NCBI RefSeq assembly: GCF_044466355.1
Contig: NZ_JBITMQ010000012.1
Location: 248,001-312,000 of the forward strand
Direction: 5' to 3'
From: Actinophytocola sp044466355
GTDB lineage: Bacteria; Actinomycetota; Actinomycetes; Mycobacteriales; Pseudonocardiaceae
Length of the DNA stretch: 64,000 nt
In this document: positions 28,760-37,530 of the stretch, piece by piece
Position numbering within the stretch: the first letter of the stretch is position 1
Layout: each line of letters opens with the position of its first letter
Position numbers and translations under genes: made by a program
The notes under the pieces: model-generated
What the model saw: the letters and a program-made list of their open reading frames with translations, nothing else
The model's database searches: none
What the model was told of the DNA's origin: nothing

Positions 28760-29974
28760 GTGACACTGGACCGGAGGTCCGACGCGGAGTTGATCGCCGC
28801 GGTGCGCCGTGGTGACTCCGCGGCGTATGGCGCGCTTTACGAGCGCCACCTGCAGGCCGCCAAACGGGCCGCGTCGTGCCTGTCCGGCACGCTCGCGGAA
28901 CGGGAAGACCTGGTCGCGGATGCCTTCACCCGGGTGTTACGGGTCCTGCGGGACGGCCGCGGACCGACCGAGGAGTTCCGCGCCTACCTGCTGGTCACGC
29001 TCCGCAACGCCGCCATCAGCGGGGCGCGGGGCGCGACGGTGTCGCTGTACGCGGACGTGCCGGAAACCTACCTCCCCCGATCGGGTGGTGATCCGGTGGT
29101 CCACCGATGGGACGCCAACGCGGCGGCCAGCGCGTTCGCGAGCCTGCCGGAGCGGTGGCGGACGGTGCTGTGGCACACCGAGGTCGAGGAGGAGTCGCCC
29201 GCCGAGATCGCACCGCTGCTCGGGCTGCGGCCCAACGGGGTCGCGGCGCTCGCGTACCGGGCTCGGGAAGGGCTGCGGCAGGCGTACCTGCGTGCGCACC
29301 TGGCCGACGTCGAGGGCCGCGAGTGCCGCGCGACGGTGTCGAAGCTCGCCGGGTGGGTGCGCAGGAGCGTGCCCGACCCGCTCGGCCGCAAGATCAGCAG
29401 GCACCTCGCGCGGTGCGCGGACTGCCGTGCCCGCGCCGACACGCTCGCGACGGTCAACGCCGAGCTGCGGTCGTCGGTGGCGCCGCTGCTGCTCGGCGCG
29501 TCCCTTGCCGCCGCCTACCTGCCGGCGGCCGCGCCCGCGACCGTCGCGAAGACGCTCGTCGCCAAGGCCGCGGCCGTGATCGCGATCGCCGCGACGGCTG
29601 TGACCACGGTGGCGTCGGCACCCGAGAACGGCGGGCGTACGCCGCTCGCGCACGTGCCCGCGCTCGCCAATCCGACGTCGGCCGCGGAAACGGTCATCAA
29701 CGGGCCCCTGCCGTCGATGCGGCCGCCGGTACACGCCGGAAGGCCCGCCGTGGTGGAGCCGGCCCCTGCCGAAGAAGCGCCCTCGGCGGTGGTGCCGACG
29801 CGACCGTCGACGGTCCCGCCGAAGCCGCCGCTCGGCAACACGAAGGCCGAGGAACAGGTCGACGCCAACGAGGACCGCCAGGCAGAGAAGAAGGCGGCGA
29901 AGGAAGCCGCCAAGGAAGCACGGAAGACAGCCAAGGCAGAAGAGAAGCCCACCAAGAACCCCACCAACAGGTAA
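28760..29974 (+). CDS. ECF-type sigma factor fused to an anti-sigma-like zinc motif, membrane helices and a Lys/Glu-rich tail
   Basis: 404 residues, about twice normal ECF length. Sigma2 about 8-85 and sigma4 about 125-175 (LPERWRTVLWHTEVEEESPAEIA). Next comes HLARCADC (His215, Cys219, Cys222), the HxxxCxxC pattern of zinc anti-sigma factors. Two hydrophobic stretches follow (about 238-258 and 262-287), then a Pro-rich and a charged Lys/Ala/Glu tail. I infer a self-inhibited, membrane-tethered sigma factor that needs release, perhaps by proteolysis. ECF groups with membrane-spanning C-terminal extensions are known. GTG 28760 start; no separate anti-sigma gene follows. Confidence 0.85.
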   Translation: MTLDRRSDAELIAAVRRGDSAAYGALYERHLQAAKRAASCLSGTLAEREDLVADAFTRVLRVLRDGRGPTEEFRAYLLVTLRNAAISGARGATVSLYADVPETYLPRSGGDPVVHRWDANAAASAFASLPERWRTVLWHTEVEEESPAEIAPLLGLRPNGVAALAYRAREGLRQAYLRAHLADVEGRECRATVSKLAGWVRRSVPDPLGRKISRHLARCADCRARADTLATVNAELRSSVAPLLLGASLAAAYLPAAAPATVAKTLVAKAAAVIAIAATAVTTVASAPENGGRTPLAHVPALANPTSAAETVINGPLPSMRPPVHAGRPAVVEPAPAEEAPSAVVPTRPSTVPPKPPLGNTKAEEQVDANEDRQAEKKAAKEAAKEARKTAKAEEKPTKNPTNR

Positions 29975-29980
29975 CCCCCT

Positions 29981-30411
29981 CGCGAGTCGCGCCCCCGGAC
30001 AGTACGAGTTGCCAGTTTCGTGCAGACCCGACCTCGCGAGTCGCGCTCCAGTACATGGTGAGTCGCGGTTCTATGCAGGCGCTTGGGCCGCCTGTCTGGA
30101 GGCCCGTGTGCACGAGTCCGACGTGTCGGTGTGTGTGGGGGCGTGACTCGCGGTGTGGTGGTTTCGCGAGTCGCGCTCCGGCGCATGGTGAGTTGCGGTT
30201 CTGTGTGGGTGCTTGGGGGGTCTGTCTGGAGGCCCGTGTGCACGAATCTGACGTGTCGGTGTGTGTGGGGGCGTGACTCGCGGTGTGGTGGTTTCGCGAG
30301 TCGCGCTTCGGCGCATGGTGAGTTGCGGTTCTGTGTGGGTGCTTGGGGGGTTGGCTGGGGGTCTGTGTGCACGAATCTGACGTGTCGGTGTGTGTGGGGG
30401 CGCGACTCGCC
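29981..30411 (+). repeat. Tandem CGCGAGTCGCG long-hairpin elements (three full units plus a truncated one)
   Basis: Units at 30035-30152, 30165-30282 and 30295-30411 (117-118 bp, period 130), preceded by a truncated unit at 29981-30033. Each starts CGCGAGTCGCG and ends with its near complement CGTGACTCGCG or CGCGACTCGC, so each can fold into one long stem. Units 2 and 3 are nearly identical. A diverged copy lies at 42260-42366. The block sits exactly between two convergent genes (stops at 29974 and 30422) and holds no gene. Confidence 0.88.
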
Positions 30412-30421
30412 GGGGGGTGTG

Positions 30422-31654
30422 TTAGGGGTTGGGGGTGGCTTTCTTTTGTAGGTAGGTGCGTTCTGGGGGGCTTTGGGTGGATTGGGCGGCTTTTTGGTAG
30501 TGGGTGCGGGCTGCTTCCTGGTCTCCTGCTGCTTCCAGGATGTGGGCGCGCAGGGCGTCGATGCGGTAGTGGCCGGTCAGGCGGTCGTCGGCGGCCGCTC
30601 GGTCCAGGGTGGCCAGGGCGGCTGCCGGGCCGTTGACCTTCAGTTCCGCCACCGCCTGGTTGAGGGTGGTGACCGGGTTGTCCGTGATGCCCGCCAGCAG
30701 GTGGTACAGGGCCAGGATCTGGGGCCAGTCCGTGGCCTCGTCGCTCGCCGCCTCGTCGTGGACCGCCGCGATCGCGGCCTGCAGTTGGTACGGGCCGAAG
30801 CGGTCCGTCGACGTCAGGGCCTTCGACACCAGCGTGACGCCCTCCGCGATCTCCGCGCGGTCCCACAGCGTCCGGTCCTGCTCCGCCATCGGCACCAGCT
30901 CGCCCGACGGGCCCGTCCGCGCCGCGCGCCGGGCGTCCGTCAGCAGCATCAGCGCCAGCAGGCCGGCGACCTCGTGGTCGTCCGGCAGCATCCGGTTCAG
31001 CAACCTCGCCAGCCGGATCGCCTCTGCCGCCAGCTCGACCCGCTGCAGCGACTCGCCCGACGTCGACGTGTAGCCCTCGTTGAAGACCAGGTACAGCACG
31101 TGCAGCACCGCGCCAAGCCGGTCGGGCCAGTCCGCGGCGGTCGGGAGCCGGAACCGCGACCCCTTGATCTTCTGCTTCGCCCTGGTCACGCGCTTCGCCA
31201 TGGTCGCCTCGGGCACCAGGAACGCGCTCGCGATCTCCGCCGTCGTCAGACCGCCGACCGCCCGCAGCGTGAGCGGGATCTGCGCCGACGGGGTCAGGTC
31301 CGGGTGGCAGCACAGGAACAGCAACGTCAGCGTGTCGTCGACGTCGGCAGGCGGCGCGTCCGCGGCGGGGGACAGGAAGTGGTCGCGCGGGATGTGCGTG
31401 CCCTCGGTGTCCTCGCGCCGCCGCCGCGCGATCTCGCTGCGCAGGTGGTCGGTCATCCGCCGGTGCGCCACCCGGATCAGCCACCCCCGCGGGTTGTCCG
31501 GGCGGCCGTCACGCGGCCACTGCACGGCGGCGTCGATCAGCGCCTCCTGCACCGCGTCCTCCGCGGCGGAGAAGTCACCGAACCGGCGCACGAGCGCCCC
31601 GAGGACCTGCGGCGCCAGCTCGCGCAGCAGGTCCTCGAGGGCTGGCGTGCTCAG
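30422..31654 (-). CDS. ECF-like RNA polymerase sigma factor (YCII-associated, long C-terminal domain)
   Basis: About 410 residues. Sigma2 at the N-terminus (RRFGDFSAAEDAVQEALIDAA), sigma4 about 105-165 (TTAEIASAFLVPEATMAKRVTRAKQKIK), then the long helical C-terminal region of the DUF6596/YCII-linked sigma group (FNEGYTSTSGE, TDARRAAR, GPYQLQAAIAAVH). No ATG/GTG/TTG exists near the expected start; the only plausible one is CTG 31654, overlapping the stop of the upstream YCII gene (CTGA). It probably works with that protein rather than a membrane anti-sigma. Confidence 0.88.
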   Translation of the reverse strand: MSTPALEDLLRELAPQVLGALVRRFGDFSAAEDAVQEALIDAAVQWPRDGRPDNPRGWLIRVAHRRMTDHLRSEIARRRREDTEGTHIPRDHFLSPAADAPPADVDDTLTLLFLCCHPDLTPSAQIPLTLRAVGGLTTAEIASAFLVPEATMAKRVTRAKQKIKGSRFRLPTAADWPDRLGAVLHVLYLVFNEGYTSTSGESLQRVELAAEAIRLARLLNRMLPDDHEVAGLLALMLLTDARRAARTGPSGELVPMAEQDRTLWDRAEIAEGVTLVSKALTSTDRFGPYQLQAAIAAVHDEAASDEATDWPQILALYHLLAGITDNPVTTLNQAVAELKVNGPAAALATLDRAAADDRLTGHYRIDALRAHILEAAGDQEAARTHYQKAAQSTQSPPERTYLQKKATPNP

Positions 31655-32037
31655 AGCTGCCCCGGCCCGGACGGGATGGGCCGGACCTCGATCGTGTCGC
31701 CGACCGCGTCGCACACGCGTGCCGCGATCTCCATGGCGCGCTCGTGGGACGCGCAGTCCAGGATCGCGTAGCTCACCAGCACCTCCTTGACCTCGGCATA
31801 CGGGCCGTCCGTGGCCACCACGCCGTCGGTGCTCCTGCGCAGCGTTTTCGTGTGCGACGGGTCCGACAGGCCCTCCGTGGTGACGAACTCGCCGGTCGCG
31901 GTCAGCTCCTTGCCCAGCTCCTCGTAGAAGTCGCAGGCCTCCTGGACCTCCTTGGGCATGGGCTGGTTCGGGTCCCAGTTGGCCAGCATCTCCTCCCAGG
32001 CCTTGGCGTTGGTGTAGGCCAGCAGGATGTACTTCAT
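31651..32037 (-). CDS. YCII-related (DGPF) domain protein
   Basis: 128 residues, ferredoxin-like YCII fold: MKYILLAYTNAKAWEEM, DFYEELGKELTATGEFV, VVATDGPYAEVKEVL (the DGPF block). ATG 32037 with GGAG upstream. YCII/DGPF proteins are regularly encoded next to this class of sigma factor and may modulate it; the mechanism is unknown. Its last codons overlap the sigma-gene start. Confidence 0.9.
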   Translation of the reverse strand: MKYILLAYTNAKAWEEMLANWDPNQPMPKEVQEACDFYEELGKELTATGEFVTTEGLSDPSHTKTLRRSTDGVVATDGPYAEVKEVLVSYAILDCASHERAMEIAARVCDAVGDTIEVRPIPSGPGQL

Positions 32038-32307
32038 GGTCACTCCTTCGTTCGGGGGGCTTACAGCGATACGTCGGAGCCGCCGGACCGCCGAGGACAT
32101 CCTGCCGCAGAAAATTTCGCGAGACATCTCCTGACCGGCAGCCGCCGTGCCGCCGTGCGGGTGACGGCGAAAGTTTCGGGAGCGCGCACGGCAGGAAAGC
32201 CTTTTCCTCAGGAAAATCTGCCGCTACGCTCAGAAGTGAGGTCACGACGCCATGTGATCATCCACAGTGGACCGACGGTCACGTGGCCCGACATGGGAGC
32301 GTGGCGA

Positions 32308-33513
32308 ATGCGTAGGACAACGAGGTCGACCTTCGCGCTCACCGCGGTGCTGGTGGCCGCGCTGGCATGCGGCGCGCCCGAGACGAAGGCACCCGCGAAC
32401 GCGCCGAGCACCGTACCCGACAAGCCGTCGGCGCCGGTCGAGCTGAACATCCTCGACGTGGCCGGCAACCTGCAGCTCACGCAGGGCATGATCGACGAGT
32501 TCGTCGCCGAGCACCCGGACATCGTCAGCGCGGTCAACTACACCAAGGCGACCGCGCCGGAGATGCCCGGCAAGCTGCAGGCCGAGCAGCGCGGCGGCCA
32601 GTCGCAGACGCACCTCGTGCTCACCGGCACCGACGGGCTCGCGTCGGTGATCGAGCAGGAGCTCGTGCTGACGCTGCTGCCGGACTTCTCCTCGCGCTTC
32701 CCGGAGCTGACCGAGAACTACCTGCCCGCGGCCGCGGACATGCAGGAGCTCGCGCAGGGACAGGGGATCACCGTTACCTTCTACCCGTCAGGTCCGCTGC
32801 TCGAGTACGACCCGAACGTGGTGAAGGACCCGCCTACCAGCGCCGACGAGCTGCTCGACTGGGCGAAGGCCAACCCCGGCAAGTTCCAGTACGCACAGCC
32901 CGCCAACTCCGGCCCTGGCCGCACGTTCCTCATGGGACTGCCCTACCTGCTGGGTGACGAGGACCCGAAGGACCCGGTGAACGGCTGGGACAAGACGTGG
33001 GCCTACCTCGCCGAGCTGGGCAAGTACGTCGACTACTACCCGACCGGCACCACCGACACCATGAAGAACCTGGCCAACGGCACGGTCAACATGGTCGCGA
33101 CCACGACCGGCTGGGACATCAACCCGCGCGTGCTCGGCACGGTGCCCGCGCACATGAAGACGACCACGCTCGACGGTTTCCACTGGGTGACAGACGCGCA
33201 CTACGCGGTCGTGCCGCGCGGCGTGTCGGAGGACGTGCTGTCGGCGAACCTCGCGCTGATCGAGTGGATGCTGCGGCCGCAGCAGCAGGCGAAGGCGTAT
33301 GACAAGGGCTACTTCTACCCGGGGCCCGCGGTCAAGGACGTCACCTTGGACATGGCACCGCAGGACTCGCGGGACGCGATCGAGGAGTTCGGGCGGCCCG
33401 AGTACGACCGGCTGATCGCGGACAACCCGCAGGAGACGTCGCTCCCGGCGGAGCAGCAGGTGGCCGCGTTCCAGCGCTGGGACCGGGAGATCGGGTCGGG
33501 GAAGACCAAGTGA
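32308..33513 (+). CDS. ABC transporter substrate-binding lipoprotein (family 1, unknown ligand)
   Basis: 401 residues. Lipoprotein signal with Cys21 after LVAALA, a Thr/Pro/Ala linker, then a bilobed family-1 type binding protein (LNILDVAGNLQLTQGMIDEFV, GTVNMVATTTGWDIN). ATG 32308 has GGGAG 8 nt upstream; ATG 32293 also in frame. Overall form resembles PotD/FbpA/phosphonate-type proteins used with PotA-like ATPases. First gene of a five-gene operon with ATGA/GTGA overlaps. Confidence 0.88.
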   Translation: MRRTTRSTFALTAVLVAALACGAPETKAPANAPSTVPDKPSAPVELNILDVAGNLQLTQGMIDEFVAEHPDIVSAVNYTKATAPEMPGKLQAEQRGGQSQTHLVLTGTDGLASVIEQELVLTLLPDFSSRFPELTENYLPAAADMQELAQGQGITVTFYPSGPLLEYDPNVVKDPPTSADELLDWAKANPGKFQYAQPANSGPGRTFLMGLPYLLGDEDPKDPVNGWDKTWAYLAELGKYVDYYPTGTTDTMKNLANGTVNMVATTTGWDINPRVLGTVPAHMKTTTLDGFHWVTDAHYAVVPRGVSEDVLSANLALIEWMLRPQQQAKAYDKGYFYPGPAVKDVTLDMAPQDSRDAIEEFGRPEYDRLIADNPQETSLPAEQQVAAFQRWDREIGSGKTK

Positions 33514-34550
33514 ACTTCGCCGAGCTGCACATCGATCACGTCAGCCGCGCGTTCGGCGAGCACGTCGCGCTGCGCGAGCTGGACGTCACCATCAAGGGCG
33601 GCGAGTTCGTCGCGTTGCTCGGGCCGTCCGGGTGCGGGAAGTCGACCGCGCTCAACTGCCTCGCCGGGCTGCTTCCGTTGACCGGCGGTCAGATCCTCGT
33701 GGACGGCAGGCGGATCGACACACTGCCACCCGAGAAACGCGGCTTCGGCATGGTGTTCCAGAACTACGCGTTGTTCCCGCACATGTCGGTGCGCAAGAAC
33801 GTCGCGTTCGGACTTGCCATGCGCAAGGTGACGCGCGCCGAACGGGACCGCCGCGTCGACGAGGCGCTGCGGCTCGTGCAGCTCGCCGGCCACGCCACGA
33901 AGTTCCCCGCACAGCTCTCAGGTGGCCAGCAGCAGCGGGTGGCGATCGCGCGGGCCATCGTCCTCGAACCCCGGCTCGTGCTCATGGACGAACCACTGTC
34001 GAACCTGGACGCCGCGCTGCGGCTGGAGATGCGCACCGAGATCCGCCGCCTGCACCAGACACTCGGCCTGACGACCGTCTACGTGACCCACGACCAGGAG
34101 GAGGCGCTCGCGCTCGCCGACCGGCTCATCGTGCTGCGGGACGGCGTGGCGCAGCAGATCGGCTCACCCGAGCAGGTGTACGCGCACCCGGCCAACCGGT
34201 ACGTGGCCTCCTTCATGGGATACCGCAACCTACTGCCTGTCAGGTTGTCCGCGCCCGACACCGTCACCGGCAACGGGTTCAACCTGACAGGTGTCAACCG
34301 CGACGGGCTCACCGAGGGCGACGCGGTCGCCGCGTTCCGGCCGACCGACGTCACCGTCGCCGACACCGAGGGCGAGAACACCGTGCGCGCGGCCGTGGAG
34401 ATCGTCGAGTACCACGGCCGCGAGCAGGCCGTCGAGGCACGACTGCCCGGCGGCGAACCGTTGCACGTGCGGACCGAGAGCCGTCTCGCGCCCGGCGACG
34501 AGGTGCTGTTCCACGTGCCGCGCGAGCGGGTCCTGGTGTTCGCGCCATGA
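33510..34550 (+). CDS. ABC transporter ATPase (PotA/FbpC-like)
   Basis: 346 residues. Walker A GPSGCGKST, Q-loop VFQNYALFPHMSV, signature LSGGQQQRVA, Walker B LVLMDEP, switch VTHDQEEALAL, then a C-terminal TOBE-type domain. It energises the two permeases encoded after it. GTG 33510 overlaps the binding-protein stop. PotA/FbpC-like importers take up polyamines, iron, phosphonates or sulfate-like ligands; this one cannot be assigned. Confidence 0.92.
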   Translation: MNFAELHIDHVSRAFGEHVALRELDVTIKGGEFVALLGPSGCGKSTALNCLAGLLPLTGGQILVDGRRIDTLPPEKRGFGMVFQNYALFPHMSVRKNVAFGLAMRKVTRAERDRRVDEALRLVQLAGHATKFPAQLSGGQQQRVAIARAIVLEPRLVLMDEPLSNLDAALRLEMRTEIRRLHQTLGLTTVYVTHDQEEALALADRLIVLRDGVAQQIGSPEQVYAHPANRYVASFMGYRNLLPVRLSAPDTVTGNGFNLTGVNRDGLTEGDAVAAFRPTDVTVADTEGENTVRAAVEIVEYHGREQAVEARLPGGEPLHVRTESRLAPGDEVLFHVPRERVLVFAP

Positions 34551-35446
34551 CCGTCACCGCACCAGCGCCGGACCGACCGAGCGTCAAGCACCGGCTGGCC
34601 GAGCGCGGGGTCGACCGCACCCTGCTGCTGCTCGTGCCGGGCGTGCTGTTCGTCGTGCTCCTGTTCGCGTATCCAGTCCTCTATGGACTCCAGCTGTCGT
34701 TCCAGCCCAGCGAGGGCGGCGGCCCGTTCGCCAACTACCGCAGGTTCTTCTCCGATCCGTACCTGTTCGACACGATCTGGATCACCCTGCGGCTGGCGCT
34801 CCCGGCCGCACTGATCAACGTGCTCGCGTCGATCCCGATCGCCTACCGAATGCGTGGCAGGTTCCGCGGCAAACGGCTGCTCACCACGATCCTCGTCGTG
34901 CCGATCACGCTCGGCACCGTCCTCACCGCCGAGGGCCTGATCCGCTACCTCGACCCGGTCGGCTGGTTCAACAAGATCCTCGCCCTGTTCGGCGCCGACG
35001 AACCCGTGCGGCTCGTGCACAACTACTGGGGCGTGCTGTTCTCGTTGATCATCACCGGGTTGCCGTTCGCGTTCCTGCTCACGCTTTCCTACCTGTCCGG
35101 CATCGACCCCACGCTCGAACAGGCGGCCGCGACGCTGGGCGCGGACCGGCGGCGCCGCTTCCGGTACATCACGCTGCCGCTGCTCGCGCCGGGCCTCGCG
35201 ATCACGTTCTGCCTGACGTTCGTGCTGGCGTTCTCGGTGTTCCCGTCCGCGTACCTGGTCGGGTTGCCGCAGGGGGAGACCCGCGTGATCTCCATCGCCG
35301 CGTACGAGGCCGCGTTCCGCGACTCCGACTACCCGCTCGGCTCGGCCATCGCGATGATCATGGCGGTCGTGATGCTCGCGGTGATCGGGCTGGTGCTGCT
35401 GTGGCGGTCCCGGCTCTACCGCGGCGCGACGGGAGGCAAGGGATGA
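34547..35446 (+). CDS. ABC transporter permease (PotB-like)
   Basis: 299 residues with six helices, first LLLLVPGVLFVVLLFAYPVL, and coupling loop EQAAATLGADRRRRFRYITLP. ATG 34547 overlaps the ATPase stop (ATGA). Forms the channel with the next gene product. Confidence 0.92.
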   Translation: MTVTAPAPDRPSVKHRLAERGVDRTLLLLVPGVLFVVLLFAYPVLYGLQLSFQPSEGGGPFANYRRFFSDPYLFDTIWITLRLALPAALINVLASIPIAYRMRGRFRGKRLLTTILVVPITLGTVLTAEGLIRYLDPVGWFNKILALFGADEPVRLVHNYWGVLFSLIITGLPFAFLLTLSYLSGIDPTLEQAAATLGADRRRRFRYITLPLLAPGLAITFCLTFVLAFSVFPSAYLVGLPQGETRVISIAAYEAAFRDSDYPLGSAIAMIMAVVMLAVIGLVLLWRSRLYRGATGGKG

Positions 35447-36249
35447 GGCTCTCCGCGTGGCTCGTGTGGGGCGCGGTCGCGTTCTTCCTGGTCAACCTGT
35501 TCGGCCTGGTGGCCTCGGTCGTCGTGAACTCGTTCGCCACCCAGTGGTTCGGCACGTGGTGGCCCGCCGGGCTGACCGCGTCGTGGTACTCGACGGCGTG
35601 GGCCGAGATGAACCTGCTCGACGTGCTGGTCGTGACGTTGCAGGTCGCGGTGGCCGTCGTGGTGTTGTCCGTGGTGATCGGCGTGCCGACCGCGTACGCG
35701 CTCGCGCGCCGGACCTTCCCCGGCAAGAAGCTCGTCACGGTGCTGTTCCTGCTGCCGATCCTGATGCCGCCCATGACCTACGGCATCCCGCTCGCGACCG
35801 TGCTGTACAAGTTCGACCTCGCGGGCGGCATCGCCGGTGTGGTGATCGCGAATCTGGTGCCGTCGGTGCCGTTCGTGGTGCTCACCATGACCCCGTTCAT
35901 CGAGCAGATCGACCCGAAGATCGAGGCCGCGGCACGGATGTGCGGGGCGAACACGGCCGCCGTGTTCGGCCGGGTGCTCGCGCCACTGCTCGTGCCGGGC
36001 ATCCTCGCCGCGTCGATCCTCGTGCTGGTCCGCACCGTCGGCATGTTCGAGCTGACGTTCCTCACCGCCGGGCCGGGCAGCCAGACGCTCGTGGTGTCGT
36101 TGTACGAGGCCATGTTCTCGGCGGGCATCCGCGCCCAGCAGGCCGTGGACGCGATGGCCGTGATCTACACCGGATCCATGCTCGTCCTGCTGGTGATCGC
36201 GCTACGGTTCGTGAACCCGACGCAGCTGGTCACCAGGTTGAAGGAGTAG
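35443..36249 (+). CDS. ABC transporter permease (PotC-like)
   Basis: 268 residues, six helices; coupling loop EAAARMCGANTAAVFGRVLAP. ATG 35443 overlaps the first permease stop (ATGA). Partner of the 34547-35446 product; followed 2 nt later by the unrecognised 358-residue gene, so cotranscribed. Confidence 0.92.
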   Translation: MRLSAWLVWGAVAFFLVNLFGLVASVVVNSFATQWFGTWWPAGLTASWYSTAWAEMNLLDVLVVTLQVAVAVVVLSVVIGVPTAYALARRTFPGKKLVTVLFLLPILMPPMTYGIPLATVLYKFDLAGGIAGVVIANLVPSVPFVVLTMTPFIEQIDPKIEAAARMCGANTAAVFGRVLAPLLVPGILAASILVLVRTVGMFELTFLTAGPGSQTLVVSLYEAMFSAGIRAQQAVDAMAVIYTGSMLVLLVIALRFVNPTQLVTRLKE

Positions 36250-36251
36250 GC

Positions 36252-37328
36252 ATGCGGCTCACCGGTCACGCGTATCCGTGGGACGTGCTCGGTGACCGGG
36301 GTTTCGTGGCGCGTGCGGAGGGCATGGAGACGGTGGCGCTGGCGGCCGCGTACCACTCGGTCCGCGCCGCGACACCGCAGCACCCGAAGCACCAGCTGGT
36401 CAACGCGACCCACGCGGCGCTGTACCGGCCGGTGCGCGCCTCGGTGTGGGAGGGGCGGCGGCTGCGCCCGCTCGAGCCCACCTGGCTGTCCACATCGGAC
36501 TCCTGGGACCGCGCGGCCGCCGAGCTGCGTGCCGCCGGGCTGCGGGTGTCGGCGTGGGTGGTGCTGACGCACAACTCGCGGCTGGGCACCGAGTTCCCGG
36601 ACGTGTCGGTGGTGAACTGCTTCGGCGACCGGTACCCGTACGCGCTGTGCCCGTCGCACGAGGAGGTGCGCTCGTACGCGGCGCTGCTGGCGGCGGAGGC
36701 CGCGCGGGACGCCGACGAGGTGTCGCTGGAGGCGTGCGGCCAGCTCGGGCTCGTCCACGGCTCCCACCACGAGAAGACCGACAACGCGTGGACGAGGACC
36801 GCGCAGCGGTGGCTGTCGGTGTGCTGCTGCTCGGCGTGCCAGGAGGGCTGGTCGTCGCGCGGCCTGGACCCGGTGTGGGTGCTGTCGACGCTGCGGGAGG
36901 CGGTGCGCGCGTCGGCCGAGGTGCCGTTCGCGGACGAGTTGCTGGCCACCCGCCACGCGGCGACGGATCTTCTGCGCGCGGAGGTGCTGTCGGAGCTGGA
37001 CGTGCCGGTGGTCCTGCACGCGCACCCGGACCCGTGGGTGACGGGCGCGTCGCCGGGGCTCACCCCGTCGACGGGGCCGGACGTGTCGGCGTTGGTGGTC
37101 CCGGCGTGGCCGACGGACAGCGCGCCGGTGGTGGCGGCCGCCGCGGAGGCGGGCCGGCAGGTGGACGCCTACGTGACGGTGCTGCAGTCCGAGGAGGGGC
37201 TCATCGACCACGCCCGCGACGTGGCGAAGGCGGGGGCGACCGGGCTCGCCTTCTACCACCTGGGCCTGGCTCCGGCCTGGCGCCTGCCGACGATCACGGC
37301 GATGGCGAAGGCGGCGCGCTCGGTCTGA
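36252..37328 (+). CDS. Unrecognised 358-residue cytosolic protein of the Pot-like transport operon
   Basis: ATG 36252, 2 nt after the permease stop, with AAGGAG 7 nt upstream. No signal or membrane segment. Alternating strand/helix blocks suggest a TIM barrel like a sugar or polyol enzyme: WDRAAAELRAAGLRVSAWVV, VSLEACGQLGLVHGSHHEK and VVLHAHPDPWVTG. A Cys-rich CCCSACQEGW could bind metal. Conserved-looking His, Asp and Glu at strand ends would fit a hydrolase. Position as the last operon gene suggests that it acts on, or senses, the imported compound. Confidence 0.6.
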   Translation: MRLTGHAYPWDVLGDRGFVARAEGMETVALAAAYHSVRAATPQHPKHQLVNATHAALYRPVRASVWEGRRLRPLEPTWLSTSDSWDRAAAELRAAGLRVSAWVVLTHNSRLGTEFPDVSVVNCFGDRYPYALCPSHEEVRSYAALLAAEAARDADEVSLEACGQLGLVHGSHHEKTDNAWTRTAQRWLSVCCCSACQEGWSSRGLDPVWVLSTLREAVRASAEVPFADELLATRHAATDLLRAEVLSELDVPVVLHAHPDPWVTGASPGLTPSTGPDVSALVVPAWPTDSAPVVAAAAEAGRQVDAYVTVLQSEEGLIDHARDVAKAGATGLAFYHLGLAPAWRLPTITAMAKAARSV

Positions 37329-37335
37329 CCGTCGC

Positions 37336-37513
37336 CTGTGGATGGTGGGGAACTTGGCGGCTGGTTCTGTCGGTGGTCGCCGGTAGGCTGGATCTCGGGG
37401 GCCGGAGGCCAACGCGGGTTGGCGCTGTGGATGGTCGCGCTGCGGTCGGCTGGTTCGGTCGGTGGTCGCCGCTACGCTGGGATTCGGGGGGCCGGAGGCC
37501 GCCGTTGGGCGCG
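37336..37513 (+). repeat. 89-bp tandem duplication carrying dispersed-repeat copies C and D
   Basis: Two units start CTGTGGATGG at 37336 and 37425. Both continue through GGCTGGTTC, GTCGGTGGTCGCCG and TA(G/C)GCTGG to GGGGCCGGAGGCC. Copies C (37369-37413) and D (37458-37503) match the elements at 19.4-19.6 kb. The block fills the gap between convergent genes with stops at 37328 and 37531, so it may end transcription from both. An open frame here has no coding signs. Confidence 0.75.
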
Positions 37514-37530
37514 CGCCGGAACCCCTGCCG

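Noticed and set aside
23565..30411. Either repeat block as a CRISPR array
   Set aside because: Units are 70-118 bp with unequal or very short spacers, and no cas gene is nearby.
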